NCBI GenBank assembly: GCA_017547385.1
Contig: JAFYPU010000006.1
Span: 1 to 64,000 of the forward strand
DNA from: Bacteroidaceae bacterium
GTDB taxonomy: Bacteria; Bacteroidota; Bacteroidia; Bacteroidales; Bacteroidaceae
Reading direction: 5' to 3'
Length of the DNA stretch: 64,000 nt
Of this stretch, positions 52,141-61,364 are shown piece by piece. The notes under the pieces were generated by a model, which was given only the letters and a program-made list of their open reading frames with translations, was not told the DNA's origin and made no database searches. The position numbers were made by a program, and so were the translations under genes. The first letter of the stretch is position 1. Each line of letters opens with the position of its first letter.

Positions 52141-52199
52141 GTGGCAAGGCCTGCCACAAAAGTGGCGAGCACTGCCAAAAAAGTGGCAAGCCTTGCCAC
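52141..52199. repeat. three GTGGC hairpins at 21-bp period
   Basis: Units start at 52141, 52162 and 52183: GTGGC-AAGGCCT-GCCAC, GTGGC-GAGCACT-GCCA and GTGGC-AAGCCTT-GCCAC, with AAAA between. Linker 7-mers and the exact 21-bp step match the GCAGAA-type arrays elsewhere, but the palindrome is GCCAC-AAAA-GTGGC. It lies just after rpoN. Confidence 0.8.
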
Positions 52200-52251
52200 T
52201 CTTTCCGGATTGCCTTCTCAAAAAACAGCGAAGCACAACAAAAATCTTCAG

Positions 52252-52869
52252 ATGAACAACCGATTTCTCATCATGGGCGCTCAGGCCGTATCGTTGCTGT
52301 TCTCACCGTTCTATCTGCCGGTGGTGGCTTTTGCCTTGCTATTGGTGTTCAGCTATCTGCATCTGCTGCCCTTGTCCTACAAGATGTTGCTGCTCGCCAT
52401 TGTTTATGCATTCACCGTGTTGGTGCCCCGTTTTTCCATCTTTGTTTATCGGAAAGTGAACAAGCTCACCCACTTTCAGCTGGGGCATCGTCGCAATCGT
52501 TTCATCCCTTATCTGCTTTCCATCATCTCGTATGTGTGTCTGCTCCATGTGATGCGATGCATGCACATGCCCAATTTCACGCTCGGCATCATAGTTTCGG
52601 CCTTGGCCATACAAGTGGTATGTGCGCTGATAAATCTCCGCACAAAGGTGAGCACTCATTCGGCCGCTGCCGGCGGCGTGGTGGGGGCGCTGGTGGGCTT
52701 TTCCTTCACCTTTGCTTTCAATCCCATTTTTTCGCTGTGCTTGGCTGTAACGCTGACAGGTGCGGTGGGTTCGGCCCGTCTCATTTTGCGGCAACACACC
52801 TTGGGCGAAGTGGGATTAGGCGTGCTGGTGGGATTGCTCTGTGGCTTTCTGGGCGTGTTGCTGGTGTGA
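52252..52869 (+). CDS. PAP2-like integral membrane protein with degenerate motifs
   Basis: The protein has 205 residues from ATG 52252 (MNNRFLIMGAQ). Five to six hydrophobic segments carry PAP2-phosphatase-like traces: GHRRNRFIPY in place of KxxxxxxRP, STHSAAAGG in place of PSGH, and SARLILRQHTLGEV in place of SRxxxxxHxxxD (Glu for Asp). The phosphatase is thus either divergent or inactive; it could act on lipid phosphates at the membrane. An in-frame start at 52141 would begin inside the repeat and is rejected. purE follows 50 bp later. Confidence 0.75.
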   Translation: MNNRFLIMGAQAVSLLFSPFYLPVVAFALLLVFSYLHLLPLSYKMLLLAIVYAFTVLVPRFSIFVYRKVNKLTHFQLGHRRNRFIPYLLSIISYVCLLHVMRCMHMPNFTLGIIVSALAIQVVCALINLRTKVSTHSAAAGGVVGALVGFSFTFAFNPIFSLCLAVTLTGAVGSARLILRQHTLGEVGLGVLVGLLCGFLGVLLV

Positions 52870-52919
52870 GGGTAAAGCCGAGATCTCCGAAAAGAAATTC
52901 AAACTAAAAATTCAAAAAT

Positions 52920-53429
52920 ATGCAAACACCGATTGTAAGTATCATCATGGGCAGCACGAGCGATTTGCCCGTTATGGAAAAAGCTGCCAAGTTTCTCGAT
53001 GAAATGGAAATCCCCTTCGAGATGAATGCCCTCTCGGCGCATCGCACACCGGCCGAAGTGGAGCACTTTGCTCGCACGGCCAAGGAACGCGGTCTGCGCG
53101 TCATCATTGCCGGTGCCGGCATGGCTGCGGCTCTGCCCGGTGTTATTGCGGCTTGCACCACAGTGCCCGTCATCGGAGTTCCCATCAAGGGAATGCTCGA
53201 CGGCCTTGATGCGCTTCTCTCCATCGTTCAGATGCCTCCCGGCATACCGGTGGCCACCGTCGGCGTCAATGGCGCGATGAACGCCGCCATTCTGGCTGCA
53301 CAGATGCTGGCTCTCTCCGATGATGCACTGGCCGACCGTCTGGCTGCGCACAAGGAGGGCTTGAAGCAGAAGATTGTGAAGGCCAACGAGGACTTGTCGG
53401 CCGTTTCTTACAAGCATAAGACCAACTGA
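52920..53429 (+). CDS. purE: N5-carboxyaminoimidazole ribonucleotide mutase
   Basis: This 169-residue class I PurE converts N5-CAIR to CAIR in purine synthesis. Marks are IIMGSTSDLPVMEKAA, SAHRTPAEVEHFA (active-site His), IAGAGMAAALPGVIA and GVPIKGMLDGLDALLSIVQM. Length is typical. purK is not nearby. Confidence 0.96.
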   Translation: MQTPIVSIIMGSTSDLPVMEKAAKFLDEMEIPFEMNALSAHRTPAEVEHFARTAKERGLRVIIAGAGMAAALPGVIAACTTVPVIGVPIKGMLDGLDALLSIVQMPPGIPVATVGVNGAMNAAILAAQMLALSDDALADRLAAHKEGLKQKIVKANEDLSAVSYKHKTN

Positions 53430-53486
53430 TTGTTCGGCGTCGCCAAAGCTGTCTTTGGAGAGGGAGAAAACGCCCTGTCGGAGCAG

Positions 53487-53554
53487 AAAAATCTGCAAGG
53501 CGTTTAGAGATTTCTACAAGCACTGCAGAATTTTCTGCAAGCACTGCGGAAAAT
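53487..53554. repeat. 21-bp-period hairpin array after purE
   Basis: Linkers AAGGCGT (53497), AAGCACT (53518) and AAGCACT (53539), exactly 21 bp apart, with 14-mers TTAGAGATTTCTAC and GCAGAATTTTCTGC. It ends 35 bp before ispG. Confidence 0.75.
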
Positions 53555-53588
53555 CGATGGCGGCGCATCGCAAAAAAACAGAAGCAAC

Positions 53589-55448
53589 ATGGACATTTTC
53601 AATTACCATCCCCGTGCATCGCATGAGGTGCAGATTGGCAACCGTCCGCTGGGCGGTGATGCTCCCTTGCGCATTCAGAGCATGACCACGGCTTCGACCA
53701 ACGACACCGAGGCCTGCGTGGAGCAGTGCAAGCGCATCATGGATGCCGGAGGCGACTATGTGCGCCTCACCACGCAAGGCACCATCGAGGCTGAGAACCT
53801 TCGCAACATCAAGGCCGCACTCCGCGAAGCCGGATACGACCGCCCGTTGGTGGCCGATGTGCATTTCAATCCGAACGTGGCCGATGTGGCTGCCGGCGGC
53901 ATTGTTGAGAAAGTGCGCATCAATCCCGGCAACTATGTGGACCCTGCCCGTCAGTTCAAGCATTTGGAGTACACCGACGAGGAATATGCCGCCGAGCTTC
54001 GCCGCTTGGAGGAGCGTTTTTTGCGCTTGCTTGCCATCTGTCGCGAGCACGGCACGGCACTTCGCATCGGCGTGAACCATGGCTCGCTCTCCGACCGCAT
54101 CATGTGCCGTTACGGCGACACACCCGAGGGTATCGTGGAGAGTTGCATGGAGTTCCTCCGCGTTTGCGAGAAAGAGAACTTCAAGAATGTGGTAGTGTCG
54201 ATCAAAGCCAGCAACACCGTGGTGATGGTGCAAAGCGTGCGTCTGCTGTGTGCCGCCATGGAGCGCGAAGGTATGGACTACCCCCTGCATCTTGGTGTAA
54301 CCGAGGCCGGTGAAGGCGAAGACGGTCGCATCAAGAGCGCTGCGGGCATAGGTGCCTTGCTGTGCGATGGCATTGGCGACACGTTGCGTGTGTCGCTCAG
54401 CGAACCGCCCGAAGCCGAAATACCTGTGGCATATCGATTGGCCGAATACGTGGTGCGCCGCGCCGGACACCATCTCATTCCCGGCCAACCCGCTCCCGAG
54501 TTTGATTATCTGCATCCGCGTCGTCGCCCCACCTGTGCCGTGATGAACATAGGCGGTGGGCAAGTGCCGGTGGTGCTTTCTGCGCGATTGGATGGCTCTG
54601 TCGAAGCTGGTGCATTGGTGCCCGATTACATTTATTGCGGTCGGCAACTTCCACCTCGCGACAAGCGCATTGCCGCGGCCTACATCGTCGATGCAGATAT
54701 GTGGACGGGCGAACCGGAAACCTATCCGGCCTATCCTGCCAACATGTTGATGACAGTCGCCGCCTCATCCGCACCGTTGAAGTTCCTGTTTCTGAGTTAT
54801 GCGCAGCTCACCGATGAAGTGAAGGCATGCCTCCGCGCTCATCCGGAAATGGTGGTGATTGCGCAGAGCGGCCACCAAAATCGTTTGGGCGAACTCCGGG
54901 CACTTGTGCACGAACTCTGGCGAGAACGCATCCCCACGCCGGTGATTTTCTTCCAACACTACAATCATCCGCAAGCCGCCAAGGAAGATTTCCAGTTGCA
55001 GGCGGCTGCCGATATGGGGGCTTTGCTCTTCGACGGACTCACGGATGGAATTTTCCTCTACAACGATGCACCGCGCGAAAGCACTCCCCTCCCCCACTCC
55101 GTTGTGGACGAAACGGCCTACGCCATACTTCAAGCCACCCGGACGCGCACCACAAAAACCGAGTATATCAGTTGCCCGGGTTGCGGTCGCACGCTCTACG
55201 ATCTGCCAGCCACGATAGCGCGTGTGAAAGCCGCCACGGCTCACCTCACCGGCTTGAAGATTGCCATCATGGGTTGCATCGTGAACGGTCCCGGCGAGAT
55301 GGCTGATGCCGACTATGGCTATGTGGGTGCGGCTCGCGGCAAGATAAGTCTGTATCGCGGCAAGGTGTGCGTGGAGCGCAACATCCCGGCCGAAGATGCC
55401 GTGGAGAAACTGCTGGCTCTCATCGAGGCCGATGGCTACGGCCGATAG
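53589..55448 (+). CDS. ispG: 4-hydroxy-3-methylbut-2-enyl diphosphate synthase (long form)
   Basis: This 619-residue enzyme makes HMBPP in the non-mevalonate isoprenoid pathway. The N-terminal TIM barrel is marked by LRIQSMTTASTNDTEACVEQ, ADVHFNPNVA and RIGVNHGSLSDRI. The C-terminal 4Fe-4S part has EYISCPGCGRTLYDL and IMGCIVNGPGEMADADYGYVG. Between them lies a ~250-residue insertion, giving the three-domain layout known from plants, Chlamydia and Bacteroidetes; short bacterial IspG is ~370 residues. Confidence 0.96.
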   Translation: MDIFNYHPRASHEVQIGNRPLGGDAPLRIQSMTTASTNDTEACVEQCKRIMDAGGDYVRLTTQGTIEAENLRNIKAALREAGYDRPLVADVHFNPNVADVAAGGIVEKVRINPGNYVDPARQFKHLEYTDEEYAAELRRLEERFLRLLAICREHGTALRIGVNHGSLSDRIMCRYGDTPEGIVESCMEFLRVCEKENFKNVVVSIKASNTVVMVQSVRLLCAAMEREGMDYPLHLGVTEAGEGEDGRIKSAAGIGALLCDGIGDTLRVSLSEPPEAEIPVAYRLAEYVVRRAGHHLIPGQPAPEFDYLHPRRRPTCAVMNIGGGQVPVVLSARLDGSVEAGALVPDYIYCGRQLPPRDKRIAAAYIVDADMWTGEPETYPAYPANMLMTVAASSAPLKFLFLSYAQLTDEVKACLRAHPEMVVIAQSGHQNRLGELRALVHELWRERIPTPVIFFQHYNHPQAAKEDFQLQAAADMGALLFDGLTDGIFLYNDAPRESTPLPHSVVDETAYAILQATRTRTTKTEYISCPGCGRTLYDLPATIARVKAATAHLTGLKIAIMGCIVNGPGEMADADYGYVGAARGKISLYRGKVCVERNIPAEDAVEKLLALIEADGYGR

Positions 55449-55617
55449 GAATAGCCGCTCCCCTCTTCCAACCTTCCGCAAGCCTTTCGGCTTTCGGGGT
55501 CGTGTGAGAGCAGCTTTCTTCTTTTGTTGATAAACTATTTGCACCGTCCAAGCGGATTTTTACTTCCCGTTTGGACGGTTTTGCATGCATTATGTGTGCG
55601 GATTGTAGCATTTTCCG

Positions 55618-55625
55618 TAATTTTG
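55618..55625 (+). promoter_or_regulatory. -7 box of the CoA-transferase gene
   Basis: TAATTTTG, 27 bp before ATG 55652 and downstream of the in-frame ATG at 55571, so it supports the later start. Confidence 0.6.
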
Positions 55626-55651
55626 CGTCGATTTTGCAAAATTCCGAATAC

Positions 55652-57166
55652 ATGACAATTTCTTACATAAGCGCGGCCGAAGCCGCTGCAATGATTAACC
55701 ATGGCGACGTGTTGGGCGTGGGTGGTTTCGGGCCGGCCGGTTCGCCTAAGTGCATCACTCCCGAAATTGCCAAGCGTGCCCGTGGCGAACACGAGGCGGG
55801 TCGCCCGTTCCGCGTGGACCTGATTACGGGAGCGAGCATCGGAGCCAGCTGCGACGGCGAGCTGGCGGCAGCCGACGCCATCGACCGCCGACTTCCGTTT
55901 ACCGTTAATCCGGAAATCAGAAAGGCTTTCAACGAAGGTCGCGTGCGATATAGCGACCTCAACCTGTCAGACAACGCCACTTTTCTTCGTCAGGGCATCA
56001 CCGGTCCTCCCACGTGGGGCATCATGGAGGCTTGCCACATCGAGCAGGTGGGCAATACGATACGCATATATCCCACGGCCGGCATCGGCATTGCACCCAC
56101 CATTTGTCGTCTGGCTACGCAGGGAATTTTCATCGAACTCAATGAGTGGCACTCCACCAATCTCATTGGTTTGCACGACATTTACGAAATCGAAAACCCA
56201 TGGAGTCGCACCACGGTGGGCATCACGCATCCGTTGAAGCGCATCGGTAAGCCTTACATCGAGGTGGAAGCGCATCGGGTGAAGGGTGTGGTGCGTTGCA
56301 ACTTGCCTGACGAAAGTCGTTCGATGACTCCCGGAAATTCCATCACTGATGCCATTGGTCAGCACATGGCAGATTTCTTGGTTTACAACATGAACCACGG
56401 TTTCATCAGTCGCGACCGTCTCATCTTGCAGAGCGGTGTGGGAAGTGGTGCTAATGCCGTACTCGGTGCGCTGGGTGAGTGTGAGGATGTGCCTCGCTTC
56501 AGCATTTACACGGAGGTGTTGCAGGAAGAACCATTGCGCCTCATCAAGAACGGCCGTGTGAAGGCTGCCAGCACGGGAGCACTGACCATCGGTCCGGAAC
56601 CGTTGCGCGAACTTTGCAACGACATCAGTCATTATAGCGACTGCTTGTTGGTGCGTCCGTCGGAGATTTCCAATTGTCCGGAAATTATTGCGCGTCTCGG
56701 CATCTGCTCTATGAACACCGCCATCGAGGTGGATGTGTATGGCCATGTCAATAGTACAAAAATCGGCGGCACACGCATGATGAACGGCGTTGGAGGTTCG
56801 GCCGACTTCACTTGCAATGCGATGCTTGCCTCCTTTACTTGCAGTTCGACCACCAAGGACGGAAAAATCAGTTCCATAGTGCCGTTTTGCTCGCACGTGG
56901 ACCACACGGAGCACTATGTGGATGCCGTGATTACGGAATATGGCGTGGCAGATCTGCGCGGCAAGTGCTCGATGGAAAAAGCCGCGGCCCTCATCGAGAT
57001 TGCCCATCCCGATTATCGTCCCTTGTTGCGCGATTATTTGTGTTTGGCTGAGCGTTATGGAGGCCACACGCATCACGTTCTGCCAGCGGCTTTTGCCATG
57101 CACGATACTTATCGTCGCAAAGGCGACATGCGTCTCACGGATTGGAGTGAGTATATCCGTGAATAG
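55652..57166 (+). CDS. acetyl-CoA hydrolase/CoA-transferase family (succinate CoA-transferase-like)
   Basis: The protein has 504 residues from ATG 55652 (MTISYISAAEAAAMINHGDV). Family I CoA-transferase signs are GVGGFGPAGSPK, RVDLITGASIG, IGIAPT, the probable catalytic Glu region EVDVYGHVNSTKIGG and VDAVITEYGVADLRG. Members move CoA between acetate, succinate or propionate. In Bacteroidales such an enzyme serves succinate/propionate fermentation, which I infer here. It is monocistronic, with a hairpin repeat after it. Confidence 0.92.
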   Translation: MTISYISAAEAAAMINHGDVLGVGGFGPAGSPKCITPEIAKRARGEHEAGRPFRVDLITGASIGASCDGELAAADAIDRRLPFTVNPEIRKAFNEGRVRYSDLNLSDNATFLRQGITGPPTWGIMEACHIEQVGNTIRIYPTAGIGIAPTICRLATQGIFIELNEWHSTNLIGLHDIYEIENPWSRTTVGITHPLKRIGKPYIEVEAHRVKGVVRCNLPDESRSMTPGNSITDAIGQHMADFLVYNMNHGFISRDRLILQSGVGSGANAVLGALGECEDVPRFSIYTEVLQEEPLRLIKNGRVKAASTGALTIGPEPLRELCNDISHYSDCLLVRPSEISNCPEIIARLGICSMNTAIEVDVYGHVNSTKIGGTRMMNGVGGSADFTCNAMLASFTCSSTTKDGKISSIVPFCSHVDHTEHYVDAVITEYGVADLRGKCSMEKAAALIEIAHPDYRPLLRDYLCLAERYGGHTHHVLPAAFAMHDTYRRKGDMRLTDWSEYIRE

Positions 57167-57202
57167 GAGAGGGGAGCACTTATGCTCTGAGGCTTTACGC
57201 TA

Positions 57203-57269
57203 AAATCTACACGGCGTTTAGAAAATTCAGCAAGCACTGCAGAAAATTCTAAACGCCGTGTAAATTTTT
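57203..57269 (+). terminator. 21-bp-period hairpin after the CoA-transferase gene
   Basis: Arms of ~29 bp with two mismatches, outer part AAAATCTACACGGCGTTTAG, surround loop AAGCACT (57231-57237); the right arm runs into TAAATTTTTG. Confidence 0.75.
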
Positions 57270-57409
57270 GTTCTTGCGAAGAGGGTTGTGCTGACAAAGT
57301 GTCAAACTATCCGCTTACCTTTTCATATCTTTTAATAAGATAGGATGCGGTTCGGGCATACCCTAACAAATTCACTGCGTGATTTGTGGGCATTCCGCTC
57401 ACCTTTCAC

Positions 57410-57417
57410 TATCTTTG
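57410..57417 (+). promoter_or_regulatory. -7 box of the glycosyltransferase cluster
   Basis: TATCTTTG, 18 bp before ATG 57436; very short leader. Confidence 0.6.
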
Positions 57418-57435
57418 CGGCTATAAGGAAAAGAT

Positions 57436-58698
57436 ATGCGTGTACTACTTGTAAACACCTCTGAACATACCGGCGGTGCAGCCATTGCGGCGCACCGGCT
57501 CATGGAAGCTTTGAACAATAACGGGCAACAGGCGGAAATGCTGGTGCGTGATAAACTCACCGACAATCCGCGTGTGCACGCTTTGCCTCCATCGCCCCTC
57601 AATCGTCTCAGATTTGTGGCCGAACGCGCCGAAATCTTTGCTGCCAATCGCTTTCACCGGCATCGTCTTTTTGAAGTGGACCATGCACATTTCGGCACGG
57701 ATATCACACGTCTCAAAGTGTTTCAAGAGGCCGATGTTGTGCACCTCCATTGGGTGAATCAGGGGATGCTTTCACTCTCCGACATAGAGCGCATTCTTCG
57801 CTCCGGCAAGCGCGTGGTGTGGACCTTGCACGACATGTGGCCCTGCACCGGCATCTGTCATCAGGCCGGGGCTTGCGAACGTTGGCTTACGGGGTGTGGC
57901 GATTGTCCTATGCTCTATGATGGTGGCAGTCCCAATGACCTTTCGGCTCGCACCTATCGACGCAAGCAGGAAGTGTTCGCCACCGGCAACATACGCTTTG
58001 TGGCTTGCAGTGATTGGCTGGCCGATATAGCCCGTCGCGCTCCGCTCTTGCAGGGACACACCGTGGAGAGTATCACAAACCCCATCGACACATCATTCTA
58101 CACCCCCGGCGACAAACGGGCTGCACGCCGCGAATTGGGCCTGCCGGAGGAACGCCGCTTGCTGCTGTTCGTGGCCTACAAAGCGACGGACCGAAACAAG
58201 GGCATTCACTTCCTGCGTGATGCCGTGCAATCCGTGTGCCGGCATTACCCCTCTATGTGCGGACAATTGGGAGTGGTGCCCGTGGGACGTGAGGCCGAAC
58301 TTCTGGCTGATGCGTTTGCCTGTCCGGCCTACCCGCAGAACTATGTTTCCGACGAGGCTCGGATGCGCTTGCTCTATCGTGCTGCAGATCTGCTGGTGAT
58401 GCCGACATTGGCCGACAACCTGCCCAACACTGTGGCCGAGGCCATGGCGTGCGGAGTGCCTTGTGTGGCTTTCCGCGTGGGAGGCCTGCCTCAGATGATT
58501 GACCATGAAAAAAACGGATATCTGGTGCGATACAAGGATGTGGACGATTTGGAAACGGGCATCCTGTCGACACTCTTTTCACATCGTTATGCCGAAATTT
58601 CCAAGGCAGCCCGACAAAAGGCCGAGCGTTCCTATTCGGAGCGCGTGGTGGCAGAGCGTTTTCTCAAGCTCTATGAAGGATGGGAAGAGGCGGAATGA
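57436..58698 (+). CDS. GT4-type glycosyltransferase
   Basis: This 420-residue protein has the two-Rossmann GT-B layout. The N-terminal part reads LLVNTSEHTGGAAIAAHRLMEAL, VHLHWVNQGMLS and VWTLHDMWPCTGICH (with Cys-rich CERWLTGCGDCP). The C-terminal donor site is DLLVMPTLADNLPNTVAEAMACGVPCVAF (read in two parts), with the EX7E-like Glu pair. Such enzymes build surface polysaccharide or LPS glycans; sugar and acceptor are unknown. It heads a run with a GT2 gene, recX and a flavodiiron gene. Confidence 0.9.
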   Translation: MRVLLVNTSEHTGGAAIAAHRLMEALNNNGQQAEMLVRDKLTDNPRVHALPPSPLNRLRFVAERAEIFAANRFHRHRLFEVDHAHFGTDITRLKVFQEADVVHLHWVNQGMLSLSDIERILRSGKRVVWTLHDMWPCTGICHQAGACERWLTGCGDCPMLYDGGSPNDLSARTYRRKQEVFATGNIRFVACSDWLADIARRAPLLQGHTVESITNPIDTSFYTPGDKRAARRELGLPEERRLLLFVAYKATDRNKGIHFLRDAVQSVCRHYPSMCGQLGVVPVGREAELLADAFACPAYPQNYVSDEARMRLLYRAADLLVMPTLADNLPNTVAEAMACGVPCVAFRVGGLPQMIDHEKNGYLVRYKDVDDLETGILSTLFSHRYAEISKAARQKAERSYSERVVAERFLKLYEGWEEAE

Positions 58699-58781
58699 AC
58701 CCCCGACTTTCACTCCCGCAAATCACATCTCCACAGCTGCAAATCAGACCAACCATACAAAACAACCAACGAACCAACAAT

Positions 58782-59573
58782 ATGTCAGAACCTCCGTTAA
58801 AAATCACCGTAGCTACCGTTACCTACAATGCGGAAGCACTGGTGGAACGCACCATACACAGTGTGGAAGCACAAGATTACCCTTACGTGGAACACGTCAT
58901 TGTTGACGGCAATTCGCGCGACAATACGCTGGAACACGTGCACCATTATCAGGAACGTAACAGCGTAGCTGCGGTGCGCCACGAGATTGTCTGCCTTTCC
59001 GAACCCGATGAGGGATTATACGATGCCATGAACAAGGCTTTGGACTTGGCCACGGGTGATTACATCGTGTTTCTCAATGCCGGCGATACGTTTCACGAAA
59101 ACTCCACACTCACAGCCATTGCACGGGCAGCGCAGGCCGAAACATCTGCACGCCCTGCCGTGATTTACGGAGACACACACCTGGTGGACGAGCAGGGTGC
59201 ATTCATTCGTCGTCGCCGACTCACGCCGCCTCGCCAGCTTACCTGGCGTTCGTTCAAGGCAGGTATGTTGGTGTGCCACCAAGCCTTTTTTGCACGCACC
59301 GACTTGGCAAAAACGCATCCCTATGACCGGAAATTCCGCTTCTCTGCTGATTTTGATTGGTGCATACGCATCATGAAAGCGGCTCGCAAGCAGAAACTTC
59401 CGCTCACCAATGCAGAAATTGTGGTGGCCGACTATCTGAGCGAAGGACTCACAACGCAAAATCACAAGGCCTCGCTGAAAGAACGTTTCCGCATCATGGT
59501 GCGTCACTACGGGCTGTTTCTGACTTTGTGGCAGCACGGATGGTTTGTGCTGCGCAGTGTGTTGAAAAAATAG
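58782..59573 (+). CDS. GT2-type glycosyltransferase
   Basis: The protein has 263 residues from ATG 58782 (MSEPPLKITVATVTYNAEA). GT-A fold marks are VATVTYNAEALVERTIHSVE, HVIVDGNSRDNT, SEPDEGLYDAMNKALDLATG, the DxD-like YGDTHLVDE and SADFDWCIRIM. It fits the family 2 branch often found with GT4 genes in LPS or capsule loci. Upstream in-frame ATGs overlap the GT4 gene and give a disordered leader, so the later start is chosen. Confidence 0.9.
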   Translation: MSEPPLKITVATVTYNAEALVERTIHSVEAQDYPYVEHVIVDGNSRDNTLEHVHHYQERNSVAAVRHEIVCLSEPDEGLYDAMNKALDLATGDYIVFLNAGDTFHENSTLTAIARAAQAETSARPAVIYGDTHLVDEQGAFIRRRRLTPPRQLTWRSFKAGMLVCHQAFFARTDLAKTHPYDRKFRFSADFDWCIRIMKAARKQKLPLTNAEIVVADYLSEGLTTQNHKASLKERFRIMVRHYGLFLTLWQHGWFVLRSVLKK

Positions 59574-59583
59574 AGTGGGGGAG

Positions 59584-60078
59584 ATGAAAACCGAGAAAGC
59601 CGACCGCACCACGTCCCTCACACCCGAAAAAGCCTATGCGCAAGCTGCGGCACGCTGCTCGGTGCGCGAGTATTGCCGTGCCGATTGGCAACAAAAATGG
59701 TGGCGGGCCGGACTCTCTGCAGAGGCTGTTGAAAATGTGCTGATGCGGCTCGAAAGCGAGGGCTTCATTGATGAAAACCGCTACGCGCGGGCTTTTGTTC
59801 ACGACAAACTGAACTACGACCATTGGGGGCGCGTCAAGATGCGGGCAGCCTTGCAGCAGAAAGGTCTGTCGGCTTCCGACATTTCCGAGGCCTTGGACAC
59901 CATTGACGCTGAGGCTTATGAAGAGGTTTTGAAAGCCTTGCTCGCTGCCAAAGAGCGCACATTGAAAGGGGCAGAGGGCTATGAGCGCAAACAGAAGTTG
60001 GCGCGGTTTGCAGCCGGTCGGGGTTTTGAAATTTCGCTCGTGTTTCGCCTGCTCGATATGGCCGATGATGAGGGTTGA
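59584..60078 (+). CDS. recX: RecX-family regulator of RecA
   Basis: The protein has 164 residues from ATG 59584 (MKTEKADRTTSLTPEK). RecX binds RecA filaments and limits recombination and SOS activity. Three-helix repeats are visible: AAARCSVREYCRADWQQKWW, NVLMRLESEGFIDENRYARA (a classic RecX segment) and HWGRVKMRAALQQKGLS. recA is not adjacent. It starts 10 bp after the GT2 gene and is probably read from the same transcript. Confidence 0.88.
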   Translation: MKTEKADRTTSLTPEKAYAQAAARCSVREYCRADWQQKWWRAGLSAEAVENVLMRLESEGFIDENRYARAFVHDKLNYDHWGRVKMRAALQQKGLSASDISEALDTIDAEAYEEVLKALLAAKERTLKGAEGYERKQKLARFAAGRGFEISLVFRLLDMADDEG

Positions 60079-60132
60079 GAGACCTGTAACGAAGAAGATA
60101 AATACAATTTGAAAACACAAAAAACGAGACTT

Positions 60133-61323
60133 ATGAAACTGAAAGGATATGTACATTATGTGGGAGTGAATGACCGCAATAAGCACCGCTTTGAAGGACT
60201 TTGGGCTTTGCCCTCGGGTGTGTCATACAATGCTTATCTCATTGCAGATGAGCAGGTGGCACTGGTCGACACAGTGGACGCGGCTTTTCTCTCCGAATTT
60301 CTGGATAAAATCGATGCACTCGGTGTGGATAGGGTGGATTATCTGGTGATCAATCACATGGAGCCTGACCACTCGGGAAGCATCGCTCAAGTGCGCCAAC
60401 GCTTTCCCGACATTCGTGTGGTGGGTAATGCCAAAACGCTGGAGATGTTGCGAGGATTTTATGGCGAGGCAGCACTTTCGGACAACTATTTGCAAGTGGG
60501 AGAGGGGGATGTGCTGAAACTCGGACATCATGAGCTGCATTTCCACTTGGTGCCCATGTTGCACTGGCCCGAGACGATGGTTTCCTATGATACAACGGAG
60601 CGCATTCTCTTCTCGGGTGATGCCTTCGGTTGCTTCGGTGCGCTCAATGGTGCGGTGCTCGACACGCAGATGGACACCACACCTTATTGGCCGGAAATGG
60701 AGCGATATTACGCCTCCATCCTTGGAAAATATGCCGCCCCCGTGCAGACAGCTTTGCGCAAGCTTTCAGCACTTCCCATCGACATGATTTGCAGCACGCA
60801 CGGTCCTATGTGGACTGCTGAGGCCGGCCGTGCCATCGAGACATATCGCCGTCTGAGTGCCGGTGAAACGGAGCCGGGTGTTGTGGTGTGCTACGGCTCG
60901 ATGTATGGCAACACGCAGCGCGTGGCAGAGGCTGTGGCCGAAGGTGCAGCTGAGGCCGGTGTGCGCACCATTCGGATGCACAATCTGGTGGAAGCACACA
61001 CCTCGTTTGTGCTGGCAGATATCTTCCGTTATCGAGGCTTGGCAGTGGGTGCTCCTACCTATAACGGGGGGCTTTTCCCACCCGTTGAACATCTCATGCA
61101 CGACTTGGGCGAACGCCACGTGAAAGGACGAAAATTGGTATGCTTCGGAGGCTTTACCTGGGCAGGACAGGCAGCCAAGAAGTTGCAGGCTCATCATGCC
61201 AAGATGGGGCTCGACTTGGTGGCTGATCCCATGGAATGGAAACAAGGTGCTTCGGCCGATGTTCTGGAACGAGGTCGGGCATTGGGGCACTTGTTGGGCA
61301 AGGCTGTTTTGGCTGAGCAATAA
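60133..61323 (+). CDS. flavodiiron protein (FprA/NorV-type)
   Basis: The protein has 396 residues from ATG 60133 (MKLKGYVHYVGVNDRNKH). The N-terminal metallo-beta-lactamase-like diiron domain has INHMEPDHSG (H-x-E-x-D-H), HLVPMLHWPETM, LFSGDAFGCFG and CSTHGPMW. The C-terminal flavodoxin-like FMN domain starts VCYGSMYGNTQRVAEA and includes VGAPTYNGGLFPPV. It reduces oxygen to water and/or nitric oxide to nitrous oxide, protecting an anaerobe. No rubredoxin module is fused. It is last in the glycosyltransferase-recX run. Confidence 0.94.
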   Translation: MKLKGYVHYVGVNDRNKHRFEGLWALPSGVSYNAYLIADEQVALVDTVDAAFLSEFLDKIDALGVDRVDYLVINHMEPDHSGSIAQVRQRFPDIRVVGNAKTLEMLRGFYGEAALSDNYLQVGEGDVLKLGHHELHFHLVPMLHWPETMVSYDTTERILFSGDAFGCFGALNGAVLDTQMDTTPYWPEMERYYASILGKYAAPVQTALRKLSALPIDMICSTHGPMWTAEAGRAIETYRRLSAGETEPGVVVCYGSMYGNTQRVAEAVAEGAAEAGVRTIRMHNLVEAHTSFVLADIFRYRGLAVGAPTYNGGLFPPVEHLMHDLGERHVKGRKLVCFGGFTWAGQAAKKLQAHHAKMGLDLVADPMEWKQGASADVLERGRALGHLLGKAVLAEQ

Positions 61324-61364
61324 GCGGTGATAACAACCCGTGAAAACGGGTGCGCCGATAAAAG

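Noticed and set aside
53514..54647. A 377-codon minus-strand frame opposite ispG
   Set aside because: Low-complexity His/Ala/Gly translation; ispG on the plus strand has all catalytic motifs.
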